This document shows positions 26,103 to 35,524 of a stretch of 60,565 bases of DNA, in pieces; the stretch's first letter is position 1; every line of letters begins with the position of its first letter. Source of the DNA: Pediococcus damnosus (GTDB lineage Bacteria; Bacillota; Bacilli; Lactobacillales; Lactobacillaceae); contig NZ_JQBD01000003.1 in the NCBI RefSeq assembly GCF_001437255.1, positions 1 through 60,565 on the forward strand, in the 5' to 3' direction. Under the pieces are notes generated by a model, which saw only the letters and a list, made by a program, of their open reading frames with translations, was not told the origin of the DNA and did no database searches. The position numbers were made by a program, and so were the translations under genes.

Positions 26103-26966
26103 TTAATCCAATGAAATGTTCAACAGATTTAAAATTCGATTTAGGTCGTCATTCGAAACATAATTAATTTCGATCTTTCCACCTTTATTCTTTTGATCAA
26201 TAACTGCCTTGGTTCCAAACTTTTCTTGTAGTTGTTCTTCGATCTCACGCACATACGGCGATTCCTTGTGCGTATTAGTCAACGCTTTTTTCTTTGATAC
26301 TTGTTGTTCATTCAGTCGATTAACCAAGTTTTCCAATTGGCGAACGGTCAAATGTTCAGAAACAACCCGTTTGGCCAGTGGGATTAGTTTATGCCGATCC
26401 TTCAAAGCAAGCAAGGTTCGTGCCTGACCCATTGACAAATCACCGGCCTGCAACATATCCTTGATAGTTTTCGGTAATCGTAACAAGCGTAAATAGTTTG
26501 CAATGTACGGACGACTTTTACCCAATTTTTCTGAAACCTGAGCCTGCGTAAAATTCAACTTGGCCATCAAAGAATCATAAGCTTGGGCCTCTTCTAATGG
26601 TGTAAGATCCTCACGCTGTAAATTTTCAATCACAGCTGCTTCCATCGTTTCGGCATCATTCAACTGACTAATTAAGGCTGGAATTGTATGTAAACCGGCC
26701 ATTTTAGCCGCGCGATAACGGCGTTCTCCAGCGATCAGTTCATACTGATTAGCTTTTGAAACTGGTTGCCGCACAATGATTGGTTGAAAAACTCCGGACG
26801 CTTGAATAGAATTTGCGAGCTCCCGCAATGCTTTAGAATCAAAGCTATGGCGCGGTTGATAAGGATTGGGACGAATATCGTCGAGGTTGATTTCCACAAC
26901 CTGTTTACTATCCTCATCTCGCAAAAGTTTTTCAGCGCCCATTGTGGACTTAGCTTTACTTGTCAT
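26103..26966 (-). CDS. parB: Chromosome-partitioning protein ParB (Spo0J type)
   Basis: A 287-aa CTP-dependent DNA clamp that loads at parS sites and helps organise the origin region. CTP-binding motif GERRYRA (80-86), ENLQRED (114-120), HTH (about 135-160, [16 protein letters not shown]) and a C-terminal dimerisation segment ending [13 protein letters not shown] are closer to Spo0J than to Noc. The N-terminal ParA-stimulating motif (usually LGxGI-ALF) is degraded to STMGAEKLL, and no parA lies next to it. The frame is open to 27086 inside rsmG; ATG at 26966 is chosen, overlapping rsmG by 11 nt. Organised as rsmG-parB-DUF951. Confidence 0.92.
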   Translation of the reverse strand: MTSKAKSTMGAEKLLRDEDSKQVVEINLDDIRPNPYQPRHSFDSKALRELANSIQASGVFQPIIVRQPVSKANQYELIAGERRYRAAKMAGLHTIPALISQLNDAETMEAAVIENLQREDLTPLEEAQAYDSLMAKLNFTQAQVSEKLGKSRPYIANYLRLLRLPKTIKDMLQAGDLSMGQARTLLALKDRHKLIPLAKRVVSEHLTVRQLENLVNRLNEQQVSKKKALTNTHKESPYVREIEEQLQEKFGTKAVIDQKNKGGKIEINYVSNDDLNRILNLLNISLD

Positions 26967-27714
26967 GCTTGGTAACTTCTTTCTTCTGGCTGGCAATGGG
27001 TTCGCGATTTGGTGTCCCAGGCTTACGTGGATACTTGTTTGGGGTTTTTCGAATCTTTTCAATCCAAACCAAATGTCGCTCATCACCTGAAACGGGTAAT
27101 TCTAAGTGCTCATCTTTAGTTAGTTTTCCACCCAAAATTTGGATAGCTTTCCCGGCATCTGCAAGCTCGTCTTCCGTATGACTCGCCTTCAAGGCCAACA
27201 TCTGGCCACCAATTTTGACCACTGGTAAACAAAGCTCGGATAAAACGGACAAACGGGCAACTGCGCGGGCCGTCACAAGATCAAAGGACTCCCGGTGTCC
27301 TAGTTTAGGAGCGGCAAAAGTTTCTGCCCGATCGTGACAGAGCGTGACATTTGTTAAGTGTAACTTTTCCACTAACTCCTTTAGAAAAGTAATTCGCTTG
27401 TTCAAAGAATCCACGATGGTCACATGTAATTCTGGAAAAACAATTTTTAATGGAATTGAGGGAAATCCCGCTCCCGCACCAATATCACAAATCGTGATTG
27501 GTTGCTTAAATAATTCAGAATTTTGAACTCCTGGTAGTAGCGAATCATAAAAATGCTTCAAATAAACGTCCTCAAGACTCGTAATTGCCGTCAAATTCAC
27601 ATGTTCATTAACTTCTACCAAATATTTATAATATGTATGAAATTGCTGCATTTGCGTCTCAGATAAATTAATACCCTTCGTCGCAAGTGTCTGTTGAAAC
27701 TCTTCTGGGTTCAT
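26956..27714 (-). CDS. rsmG: 16S rRNA (guanine-527-N7) methyltransferase RsmG
   Basis: A 252-aa SAM-dependent enzyme that methylates G527 of 16S rRNA; loss gives low-level streptomycin resistance in other bacteria. SAM motif [15 protein letters not shown] near residues 76-90, [11 protein letters not shown], and VTARAVARL are diagnostic. The C-terminal [13 protein letters not shown] is also typical of the family. GGAGGAG lies before the ATG at 27714. It is the first gene of the rsmG-parB-DUF951 group and ends inside parB. Confidence 0.96.
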   Translation of the reverse strand: MNPEEFQQTLATKGINLSETQMQQFHTYYKYLVEVNEHVNLTAITSLEDVYLKHFYDSLLPGVQNSELFKQPITICDIGAGAGFPSIPLKIVFPELHVTIVDSLNKRITFLKELVEKLHLTNVTLCHDRAETFAAPKLGHRESFDLVTARAVARLSVLSELCLPVVKIGGQMLALKASHTEDELADAGKAIQILGGKLTKDEHLELPVSGDERHLVWIEKIRKTPNKYPRKPGTPNREPIASQKKEVTKHDK

Positions 27715-27724
27715 CTTGCTCCTC

Positions 27725-27779
27725 CATTGTGAAACATTAAGTGTTCCACACCATTATAAACAAAAAAAGGAGATGGAAC
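27725..27779 (-). promoter_or_regulatory. rsmG promoter and leader inverted repeat
   Basis: On the minus strand TTGTTC (27779-27774) and TATAAT (27756-27751) are 17 bp apart. The leader then carries an imperfect inverted repeat, TGTGGAAC-N7-GTTTCACA (7 of 8), about 27748-27726, just before the ribosome binding site; it could be an operator or an RNA hairpin. Confidence 0.65.
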
Positions 27780-27903
27780 AAGGCGAGAATTCACTATTTA
27801 AATCAGGTTAAGACAATTTTTTGACACACAAAAATTATATCGACTACTTTTGGTTTGTTCAATCATTTATTAACTTAATTTTATCCATTCTATTAATTAA
27901 AAG

Positions 27904-27941
27904 CAGGCGTTATCGACTACACTACTAGCCGGTAACGCCTG
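27904..27941 (-). terminator. Terminator of the mur operon
   Basis: CAGGCGTTA (27904-27912) and TAACGCCTG (27933-27941) form a 9-bp stem; on the minus strand it is followed by CTTTTAATT. Located 15 nt after the murR stop. Confidence 0.65.
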
Positions 27942-27956
27942 TTTCTTAAATTTCGC

Positions 27957-28796
27957 TTATTTAAAATATTTACGAATCACATGGCTTGATTCCTTAATCT
28001 TTGCCGCGTTTTCATTAAAATTCATTGTAAGATATGAATAATAGAGCAGATCAACTACATACAGTTGCGCCATCAGGGAGGTAGTGGCAGCCGTTCTGAG
28101 TTTCTCATTTTCTTCACTATCATCATGAACCAAAACAATGTCACTTTTTTTTGCCAATGAGCTCTTTCGGCTATGCGTAATGGTAATAACTGGTATTCCA
28201 TGCTCATGAGCAATATCTGCTAACTTCTGGCTTTCAACAGTCTCTCCAGTATTTGAAATAAGAATCAACACCGTTTCAGGTTTTGCAATCCCTGTCGCAA
28301 TCAAATGCGTGTCCATTGTTTGCACAACCGGTTTGCCAACCCGGATAAACTTTTGCTGAAGATCTGCAGCTACAATACTAGAGGCACCCAGCCCATACGT
28401 ATACACATCATCGGCCTGATCAATTAGTTTTGCCGCCCTATGAACAGCATCATCATCTAAAGTAATATTGGTTTGTTCAATCGTATGTCCAATTCTAAAT
28501 TCCATTTTTTGTTTAACAACATCCAAAGGGTCCTTGGGATCTACTTCCATATATAAGCTGTCATCAACTTTAGTTTCAGCTGAAAGTTGAATCTTTACCC
28601 CAGGAAACCCATCAGCACTCAATAGCTTTGCTAATCTAACAACGGTCGCTGCACTAACACCCACCTTGTCGGCTAAAGTATCTGCATTCATACTAATCAC
28701 TTGTTGAGGATTGTCCAGAATAAACTGAGCCACTTTGCGCTCTGACTTAGAAAATGATGCAATTTGTTTGTGAATAGAGAATAGGATACTTTTCAT
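27957..28796 (-). CDS. murR: MurR/RpiR-family transcriptional regulator
   Basis: A 279-aa regulator with an N-terminal HTH_6 domain (about 1-75; ADKVGVSAATVVRLAKLL) and a C-terminal SIS sugar-phosphate-binding domain (about 105-235; YTYGLGASS, ISNTGETVES). By context it should sense MurNAc-6-phosphate or a related sugar phosphate and control the mupG-murQ-murP-murR operon, of which it is the last gene. It begins 18 nt after murP. Family is clear; effector is inferred. Confidence 0.88.
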   Translation of the reverse strand: MKSILFSIHKQIASFSKSERKVAQFILDNPQQVISMNADTLADKVGVSAATVVRLAKLLSADGFPGVKIQLSAETKVDDSLYMEVDPKDPLDVVKQKMEFRIGHTIEQTNITLDDDAVHRAAKLIDQADDVYTYGLGASSIVAADLQQKFIRVGKPVVQTMDTHLIATGIAKPETVLILISNTGETVESQKLADIAHEHGIPVITITHSRKSSLAKKSDIVLVHDDSEENEKLRTAATTSLMAQLYVVDLLYYSYLTMNFNENAAKIKESSHVIRKYFK

Positions 28797-28813
28797 ACGA
28801 TTTGCCTACCTTA

Positions 28814-30819
28814 CTAGCTGACTGGATTGGTATTCATAACAACTGTTGCTTTTTCAACACTTGTTTCATCAGAATGTTTATCAATTGTAAACTCCTGACT
28901 ATTTGTAATAATTGCTAAAGTAACTGTATCATACCCAGCTTTTGCAACTGCTGTCCAGTCTACTTTTCCAACAATTTGTCCACGCGTAACCACATCTCCC
29001 GGTTTAACAGTCAAATCAAAGTATTTTCCCTTCAAATTGACTGTATCAATTCCAATATGAACTAAGACTTCTTCACCAGCGTCACTTGTGTATCCAATGG
29101 CATGACTAGTATCTGCAACAAACATTACCTTACCGTTTACTGGTGAAAAAACAGGTGAATCATTATTTGGTTTAATAGCAATACTTTTTCCCATTGTTTC
29201 TTGAGCCATAATTGGATCACTCACTTCATTTACGGGGATCTGTTGTCCATCAACTGGTGCTGTTACTGTATCTGCTGCTTTTGTTACAACTTGTTTTTCA
29301 ACTGCTTCTGTTGTTTCTGTTTCATTTGTGTCAGAACTAGTTTCTGGTACAGTTGCACCGTCATCAGTGGCTGCATCTGGATTCATTGCTTCTTTTGGAA
29401 CTCCAAAGAAGAATGTAGCAACGAAACCACCAACATACGCCGACAATAAACCAGCAACATACCCTAACCAATGACCATTATTAATTAATGGAATTAGCGC
29501 AACTCCTGAAGGTCCAATTGCAATTGCACCAATATTTCCTAATCCACCAATCACAGCACCGCCAATTCCGCCACCAATACAAGCGGTAATAAAAGGCTTC
29601 CCAAGTGGCAAAGTTACACCATAAATTAAGGGCTCACCAATTCCAAGGATTCCAACTGGTAAAGCACCTTGATCATATTGGTTAGTTTATGATTACGACG
29701 ACAACGAACCCAAAGTGCAATTGCTGCACCAACCTGACCGCCACCGGCCATTGCTAAAATTGGTAGCAGTGGTGTCATTCCAGTTTTGTCAATCATTTCA
29801 ATATGAATCGGTGTCAAAATCTGATGCAATCCAAACATAACCATTGGTAAAAACATTGCACCCAATACAAACCCTGAGAACGCACCACCAACATGCAATA
29901 TCCATTCGATCGCACCAACCAAGCCAGATGAAACTACACCAGCTACTGGCATAACAAGGAAGATCGTGAATATTCCGACTATAAATAGTGAAACTGTTGG
30001 AGTCACAATAATATCAATTGAATCCGGAACCCACTGATGCAATTTCTTTTCAACAATTGATAATACCCAAACTGCAAAGATAACACCAATAATACCACCT
30101 TGACCAGCTGTTAAAGGTTGTCCATTAAAAATATTGTGCAAAGGAGCAGTCGGTAGTACACCTGGTAGTAATGTTGCAGCTCCAATAATTCCACCTAGAC
30201 CGGGTGTTGCACCAAACTCCGTGGCACTATTAATACCTACATAAATGGCCAAATAGCTGAACATCCCATTTTGAATGACCTTCATAATCATGATAAAGTC
30301 ATTCCAGTTCTTGCCAATATCACCAGCAACCATCATATTAGAAAGAACAGCGGCCACACCACCGATTAATCCTGCACCAACGAATGCTGGAATTAATGGA
30401 ATAAAAATATTTGAAATTGACTTCAAGATTTTTTTAATCGGTGTCTGCTTTTGTTTAGATTTTTGTTCTGCTTTAACTTTAGCAGCTTTGGCTTCAACCA
30501 TTTCTTTATCCGTTAAATGACCGTTTTCACCAGCAGCATCATTAGGAAATGGATCACCCAATTTAACGCCAACTTGATCAACCATAACTTGAGCCACTTT
30601 GTTCACTGTCCCAGGTCCTACAACGACTTGCAGTGTATCATCATCTACCACACCAAGCACACCATCAATATTCTTCAAGCCTTCCATATCGACCTTATCC
30701 ATATCAATAATGGTCATTCTGACCCGTGTCATACAATGAATTAGTTTTGCAACATTACTTGGTCCGCCAACATTTTTGTATATTTCATTTGCAATCCGTG
30801 TAACTTTTTCGTCTGCCAT
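28814..30819 (-). pseudogene. murP: MurNAc-type PTS transporter EIIBCA, single-base frameshift
   Basis: The gene encodes a PTS permease that imports and phosphorylates an amino sugar, by context MurNAc or MurNAc-GlcNAc. Upstream part (30819-29626): EIIB with phospho-Cys29 (IHCMTR) and most of EIIC. Downstream part (29611-28814): EIIC end, acidic Thr/Glu linker, and a fused EIIA (Crr type) with both histidines (SHAI, VLVHIG). The frame breaks at 29667-29670: after N-M-I-K the code should read G-A-L-P-V-G and on through GIGEPLIYG, and one base is missing in AAGG. With it restored the protein is 668 aa. Either a true lesion or a sequencing error. The ATG overlaps the murQ stop (TAATG). Confidence 0.85.
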
Positions 30820-31736
30820 TAGTCTTTACCTCCTTTAATTGTGCCTCGTATTGTGCCTCGTACAAATCCGTTTGCATTTTTCAAACGAATTTCAGCTTCA
30901 TTTTTATCTAGATTTGTTAAAATCATGACGATTGCTAATTTTACATTCTTATCAGCAGCTACAAAGGCATCACCAGCGGCTTCATAATCACACTCCGTTG
31001 CTTGCATAATAATCCGTTTAGAACGTTCAACTAGCTTTGCATTTGTCGGTTTCACATCAACCATCAAATTTTTATAAACTTTACCAATTCCCACCATTGA
31101 AACTGTGGAAAGCATGTTTAAAACCATTTTTTGAGCCGTTCCAGACTTTAAACGTGTTGAACCTGTTAAAACTTCTGGACCAACTGGAACTTCGATGGCA
31201 ATTTCGGCATGATTACTAATTTCAGCATGATTATTACAAGCCAAGCTAATCCGAGATGCACCAATTTTTTTTGCATAATCCAATCCACCAATAACATAAG
31301 GCGTTCTGCCACTAGCAGCAATTCCAACTACTGTGTCCTTATCGGATAAATGATGGGCTTTTAAATCATTTTCCCCTAATTCCACAGAATCTTCAGCACC
31401 TTCTACAGCTACTGTCATTGCTTGTTCACCACCAGCAATCAAGCCCTGAACCATTTCAGGATCTGTTCCAAATGTTGGTACACATTCCGCAGCATCTAAG
31501 ACACCCAAACGGCCACTGGTCCCTGCACCAATATAAAATAATCTCCCACCAGCTTGAAAACTGTCCACGATTTTTTTTACGGCTAATGCAACTTCTGGCA
31601 AGGCCTTTTTTATACTGACTGGTACTGTTTGATCCTCGGCGTTCATTAATTCTAAAACTTTACTAGTTGATAGTTCATCCAGATTCATTGTCTTTTCATT
31701 TCGCGTTTCTGTAGTTAACTTACTTAAGTCCATCAT
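30819..31736 (-). CDS. murQ: N-acetylmuramic acid 6-phosphate etherase
   Basis: A 305-aa cytosolic SIS-domain enzyme that cleaves the lactyl ether of MurNAc-6-phosphate to GlcNAc-6-phosphate and D-lactate, feeding wall sugars into glycolysis. Diagnostic motifs: [16 protein letters not shown] at the N terminus, [15 protein letters not shown] near residues 70-84, [12 protein letters not shown], and GTRGTIK-like C terminus. GAGGAGG with 7-nt spacing lies inside the end of mupG; the start codon overlaps the mupG stop by 4 nt (ATGA). Length matches the family (about 300). Confidence 0.97.
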   Translation of the reverse strand: MMDLSKLTTETRNEKTMNLDELSTSKVLELMNAEDQTVPVSIKKALPEVALAVKKIVDSFQAGGRLFYIGAGTSGRLGVLDAAECVPTFGTDPEMVQGLIAGGEQAMTVAVEGAEDSVELGENDLKAHHLSDKDTVVGIAASGRTPYVIGGLDYAKKIGASRISLACNNHAEISNHAEIAIEVPVGPEVLTGSTRLKSGTAQKMVLNMLSTVSMVGIGKVYKNLMVDVKPTNAKLVERSKRIIMQATECDYEAAGDAFVAADKNVKLAIVMILTNLDKNEAEIRLKNANGFVRGTIRGTIKGGKD

Positions 31737-32803
31737 TGTGAATCCTCCTCATATGGTATGAATTTAATTGCGGTATTTTCTCCTATTAAGGGTAACAAGA
31801 CAATGTCAGTTTGATTAACTTGTCCAATCACATTTACCTTTTTGCTAGCTTCAAGTGCCCTTTTACAAATTTGAATCTCGCCTTCATACCTACCATAATT
31901 TAAATTATCAATTGTAATTGTCCCAATTTTCCTTACATTCATTTGTTCTGGTCGTATATTTACGCTGGTTTTTTGATTTTGTTGCCGCGACTCAACTAAA
32001 CGCACAACATCTCGTGCCACTTCTGGACGATTATGCCAAACTTGATCAAAAATTTGGGGATAAGTTGTTTTAATTCGAAGTCGAATTTCGTTATGTTGGT
32101 AAAAAGACTCAAATTGTTTCATAAGTTGATTAGATATCTGTGGATCACCTACAAAAACCTTGTCAACCTCAAAATTTTTATCCAATTCATTAGTTGCTAC
32201 TAACGGGTTCATATTTCGTTGTACTTCTAAAGTTGGCAAGCCTCTATAAACTGGTCCTCGAAAATTAGTATCTCCAGAAACAAACGCCATAACAGAAAAA
32301 TGTTGTTCTTTTAACCAAGCATTCTTTTTAGCAAACCAAGCAGCATCCAATCCTGTTTCCGGACGGGGATAATAGTTATGCCATGCCTCCATGTGATCAA
32401 AATTAGCATTTTGAACAGTTAACTCATGCACATCAGATTCACTTATGGTGCTTGCATTTAAGGCTATGGCTAATTGATGACTTAAAATAGCAATTTCTGA
32501 ATTTGTAAATCCATCATCTAATCGCAGAGCCGAAATTCCAAATTGAGTTAACTTCCCCGCATCATTCACTGAGCATCCTAAATTTTTTAATCCTTGATAA
32601 TCAATATCAACGGTCAGCTCTAAGTTTTGATTTGCACAGATTTCTCCAAGTGATTTCAGCCGTTCAACGTATTTAGAATCATCATCCTCAGGAATGTGCA
32701 CCGAAGTAAAAACTCCAGTAAAACCGTTTTGACTCATATTCTTGATATAATTCTCAGTTCGGCCATCAATTTCAGTGTCTAGATAAATTGAGAAACCTAA
32801 CAT
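31733..32803 (-). CDS. mupG: 6-phospho-N-acetylmuramidase (DUF871, MupG)
   Basis: A 356-aa cytosolic glycosidase-like protein. In Staphylococcus aureus the DUF871 protein MupG cleaves MurNAc-6-phosphate-GlcNAc after uptake by MurP, in an operon of the same order (mupG-murQ-murP-murR). Here the TIM-barrel-like N-terminal part starts MLGFSIYLD, with [10 protein letters not shown] near residue 32 and [19 protein letters not shown] in the middle, all typical of DUF871. The in-frame codon at 32836 is rejected since GGGAGGA lies 6 nt before the ATG at 32803. First gene of the operon. Confidence 0.9.
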   Translation of the reverse strand: MLGFSIYLDTEIDGRTENYIKNMSQNGFTGVFTSVHIPEDDDSKYVERLKSLGEICANQNLELTVDIDYQGLKNLGCSVNDAGKLTQFGISALRLDDGFTNSEIAILSHQLAIALNASTISESDVHELTVQNANFDHMEAWHNYYPRPETGLDAAWFAKKNAWLKEQHFSVMAFVSGDTNFRGPVYRGLPTLEVQRNMNPLVATNELDKNFEVDKVFVGDPQISNQLMKQFESFYQHNEIRLRIKTTYPQIFDQVWHNRPEVARDVVRLVESRQQNQKTSVNIRPEQMNVRKIGTITIDNLNYGRYEGEIQICKRALEASKKVNVIGQVNQTDIVLLPLIGENTAIKFIPYEEDSQ

Positions 32804-32821
32804 AATATTCCTCCCATCTTT

Positions 32822-32875
32822 TGTTACCGTTTTCATTTACAAATACAGTATACATTTTATGAATATAAATTTCAA
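32822..32875 (-). promoter_or_regulatory. mur operon promoter with cre-like site
   Basis: On the minus strand TTGAAA (32875-32870) and TATACT (32852-32847) are separated by exactly 17 bp. Directly after the expected start point, TGAAAACGGTAACA (32835-32822) matches the cre consensus TGWAARCGYTWNCW at 13 of 14 positions. Short A/T palindromes further upstream (GAAAT-ATT-ATTTC, TATTT-ATG-AAATA near 32899-32914) may be MurR operators. Expected control: CcpA repression plus MurR. Confidence 0.7.
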
Positions 32876-32928
32876 TGTTTAATTATATTTCGCTTGTATT
32901 TATGAAATATTATTTCTTTTACGACAAT

Positions 32929-32967
32929 AAAAAAGACTAAATTATATGGTTAGCTATAATCTAGTCT
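32929..32967 (-). terminator. Terminator of the TetR-DUF1801 unit
   Basis: AGACTAAATTATA (32934-32946) pairs with TATAATCTAGTCT (32955-32967) with one mismatch; on the minus strand six Ts follow. It lies just after the DUF1801 stop at 32975. Confidence 0.8.
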
Positions 32968-32974
32968 CATGAAT

Positions 32975-33328
32975 TTATTTTCCAGTCACTTGCTCCACTC
33001 GAAACGCCACAATCTCGCGAATAAGCTTAACTGGTAACGGTCGGTCGTAAGGGATTTGAATCGCACCCTTAGAGGTGTGAAACTCTTTTAATTGGTCCGC
33101 AAATGCTACAATTGGATCCGCCGTAGGATAAAAACCCAACTGATTTTTTCCAGCATCAAAGTAGACCAACACTTTACCATTCTGTTTAATGGCCGGCATA
33201 TTATAAGATATTGTTTCTTCGGCTTCTGGAGCTGCATCTGCCAACAATTCCTGCATGATTTTGACGACGTTTTTTTGCATTTGGGGTAAATCTGCCATGT
33301 ACTCACTTACAGTTGCATATTTTTTCAT
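32975..33328 (-). CDS. DUF1801 (YdhG-like) protein
   Basis: A 117-aa small cytosolic protein of the DUF1801/YdhG family: EYMADLPQMQKNVVKIMQ at the N terminus, EETISYNMPAIKQNGK in the middle, and AIQIPYDRPLPVKLIREIV at the C terminus. In Bacillus subtilis related proteins (frataxin-like Fra/YdhG) have been linked to iron handling; whether that applies here is unknown. AAAGGA precedes the ATG, and the gene begins 4 nt after the TetR stop, so the two are cotranscribed. Confidence 0.85.
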   Translation of the reverse strand: MKKYATVSEYMADLPQMQKNVVKIMQELLADAAPEAEETISYNMPAIKQNGKVLVYFDAGKNQLGFYPTADPIVAFADQLKEFHTSKGAIQIPYDRPLPVKLIREIVAFRVEQVTGK

Positions 33329-33332
33329 TCCA

Positions 33333-33944
33333 CTATTCCTTTCGCTGACTAGCTGTGAAGGTCGGCATCAAAATCTCATCAATAATTTCTCTTACGCCTG
33401 CTTCTGTTAAAAAACCGGTTGACAAAATCTCATCCAGATACATCAGAATAGGGAGGTTAATAACTCGGTCACTTAACTTCGATAGATCAACTTCACCACG
33501 CTGTTCGGCATGCTTTAAAATGGTTAAGATTCGTTTTCTAAAACCACCATCAGAAGTAAGTAACGTATCAAATAAGTTTCCAATATTACCGCCAACCTGA
33601 TCAGCGACTATTCCGCGGATCGCCTCTTCTCCCAAAACTTTAAAGCCAGCGATTGGAGCACTTAATAAATTAAAAAGATCATCCCGCAATGATCCCGTAT
33701 CCGTAACCTCAAAATGGATGTCCGGACCAAACTTTCTAAACGCCATGAGAAGGATAATTGCTTTTTTAGGCCAGCGCCGGTACAACACCGTTTTCGTTGT
33801 TTGCGCCCGTGCCGCGATGCCTTCCATCGTTAATTTGTCGTACCCTTTTTCTTGAAACTCTTCCCAAGCCGCGGTTAATAAAGCATCTTCCAGTTCTTTT
33901 CCACGGCGACGGGCAGATTTTTTTGCTTCTGTCAATTTTTTCAC
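33333..33944 (-). CDS. TetR-family regulator (MFS-linked)
   Basis: A 203-aa repressor with an N-terminal TetR HTH (about 20-65; LTMEGIAARAQTTKTVLYRRW) and a variable ligand-binding C-terminal domain. The start used is GTG at 33944 with little Shine-Dalgarno complementarity and a leader of only about 20 nt. It is divergent from the MFS exporter gene at 34061, with a perfect palindrome between them (33993-34008), the usual layout for a repressor that controls itself and an exporter. Confidence 0.85.
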   Translation of the reverse strand: MKKLTEAKKSARRRGKELEDALLTAAWEEFQEKGYDKLTMEGIAARAQTTKTVLYRRWPKKAIILLMAFRKFGPDIHFEVTDTGSLRDDLFNLLSAPIAGFKVLGEEAIRGIVADQVGGNIGNLFDTLLTSDGGFRKRILTILKHAEQRGEVDLSKLSDRVINLPILMYLDEILSTGFLTEAGVREIIDEILMPTFTASQRKE

Positions 33945-33972
33945 CTGATTTGCTTGCTTTTATTTTAGTTCT

Positions 33973-34017
33973 ATTATATCATTCTTAATTGTAGATACGC
34001 GCGTATCTTATTATAAA
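33973..34017. promoter_or_regulatory. Divergent promoters with 16-bp palindromic operator
   Basis: AGATACGCGCGTATCT at 33993-34008 is a perfect palindrome. It lies inside the 17-bp spacer of the plus-strand promoter TTGTAG (33989-33994) and TATAAA (34012-34017), and just upstream of the minus-strand extended -10 TGATATAAT (TATAAT at 33978-33973). Binding there would block both directions; the likely ligand-responsive repressor is the adjacent TetR. Confidence 0.7.
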
Positions 34018-34060
34018 ATTTTCGCTATTACTAAACTTGAAAAATAAAGAAGGAATCATT

Positions 34061-35470
34061 ATGCAGTCTCAAATCACAACTTCCAAAAAGAGTTCCATTA
34101 TCGTCACTTGTGCGCTACTAGTTATCGGTGCACTTGCCCCCATGTTAGATTCAACAATGGCCAATATCGCCGTTAATTCGATCACGCAAAGTTTGAACAC
34201 CAACGTAGATAACGTTCAGTGGGTTGTGACGATTTACGTTCTGGCCATAGGCATTGTTGTGCCAATTGCAGGCTGGGCCATCGATTGGATCACAGGTAAG
34301 CAACTTTATATATGGGCACTAGTTGGTTTTCTTGCTGGTTCCATCTTTTCCGGAATGGCAACCAACATTACGATGTTAATCATTGGTAGAATTATTCAAG
34401 GTGCGGCAGCGGGCATTATCATCCCTACCATTTCCACCTTAGTTGTCCGTGCCGCCAATGGTAAAAATTTAGGCTATCTCATGTCAGTCGTCGGGCTACC
34501 CATGGTTTTGATGCCCATTCTTGGCCCCACAATTGGTGGCTTCATTATTGATAAACTAAGTTGGCACTGGATTTTTTACATTAACATCCCCATCGTGCTT
34601 ATCTCACTGGTTGTCCTAGCACTTTGGCTACCCAAATTCACCCCTAATCGGCAAGGCAAACGTTTAGACATCCCGAGCATCTTTTTGTTTACTGGTCTCT
34701 TCACTGGTTTCATTCTGCGCATCACAAAATTTAGTCATACTACTAATCTGTGGCAAAATGCCGTTCTTTGGCCGCTAGGGATTGGTCTCGCCTGCTTAAT
34801 CAGTTACGTCATTTATGCGCTGATTTTTCCAAAACGGGCGCTCGTGAGTTTAACCTTATTTAAATCACAGAGCTTTTCGGCTGCCTCAATTCTTCTTTTG
34901 ATGTCTGGGATCACGCTAAACGGCGCCATGTTCTTATTACCACTCTATTTTCAGAACATCAGAGGATTAAGTGTTATCTGGGCCGGTATTTACTTGATTC
35001 CCCAAGGGATTGGCATGTTGCTGACCCGAACTCAAGTGGGCAAAATTACGGATCAAATTGGCGCTCGTTGGGTAGTGATTGTTGGCATTTTAATCGCCAC
35101 TTTGAGCACCTTACCGTTTGTATTTGCGGATGCCAACACCAACAAATGGTTACTTTTGGGTTGTTTGCTGATTCGCGGTACCGGCGTTGGTGCCTTTACA
35201 ATCCCCATCATGTCGGACTCATACACTGGCTTGAAACCCAACCAGATTCCCGAAGCTACCAGCGCCACCCGCATGTTTCAAAATATCGGTAGTGCGTTTG
35301 GAACGGCCATTCTAGCAACTGTGATGACCCACGCCATGACTGGTAACACGCCAACCATTAGTAATATATCAGCCAGTTACAACGTCGCGTTTCTGTGGTC
35401 CATTATCATTACTTTAGTGGCCTTGATTCCAGCTTGGTTCTTGAGTGTCAAACATCCACAAAAATCATAA
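34061..35470 (+). CDS. MFS exporter, DHA2 (EmrB/QacA) family
   Basis: A 469-aa proton-driven exporter with about 12-14 membrane helices. Family marks: APMLDSTMANIAVNSI in helix 1 (motif D1-like), GWAIDWITGKQL loop (motif A), and PILGPTIGGFI (motif C) in helix 5. Substrate unknown; multidrug or toxic-metabolite export is typical. AGAAGG lies 7-8 nt before ATG 34061; a TTG at 34037 is rejected. Divergent TetR gene and operator upstream; strong bidirectional terminator downstream. Confidence 0.9.
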   Translation: MQSQITTSKKSSIIVTCALLVIGALAPMLDSTMANIAVNSITQSLNTNVDNVQWVVTIYVLAIGIVVPIAGWAIDWITGKQLYIWALVGFLAGSIFSGMATNITMLIIGRIIQGAAAGIIIPTISTLVVRAANGKNLGYLMSVVGLPMVLMPILGPTIGGFIIDKLSWHWIFYINIPIVLISLVVLALWLPKFTPNRQGKRLDIPSIFLFTGLFTGFILRITKFSHTTNLWQNAVLWPLGIGLACLISYVIYALIFPKRALVSLTLFKSQSFSAASILLLMSGITLNGAMFLLPLYFQNIRGLSVIWAGIYLIPQGIGMLLTRTQVGKITDQIGARWVVIVGILIATLSTLPFVFADANTNKWLLLGCLLIRGTGVGAFTIPIMSDSYTGLKPNQIPEATSATRMFQNIGSAFGTAILATVMTHAMTGNTPTISNISASYNVAFLWSIIITLVALIPAWFLSVKHPQKS

Positions 35471-35524
35471 AAATAGTCGCTTAAACCATCGAATTTCTTC
35501 GAAAGGTTTAAGCGACTATTTTTT
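35469..35524. terminator. Bidirectional terminator, MFS and nuclease genes
   Basis: A 16-bp perfect stem (35473-35488 with 35505-35520) with A-run at the left and T-run at the right. It overlaps the nuclease stop codon (35523-35525) by its tail. Confidence 0.85.

Noticed and set aside
29660-29680. Programmed frameshift in murP
   Set aside because: No slippery heptamer or downstream pseudoknot is evident at the break; a plain one-base deletion or sequence error explains it.
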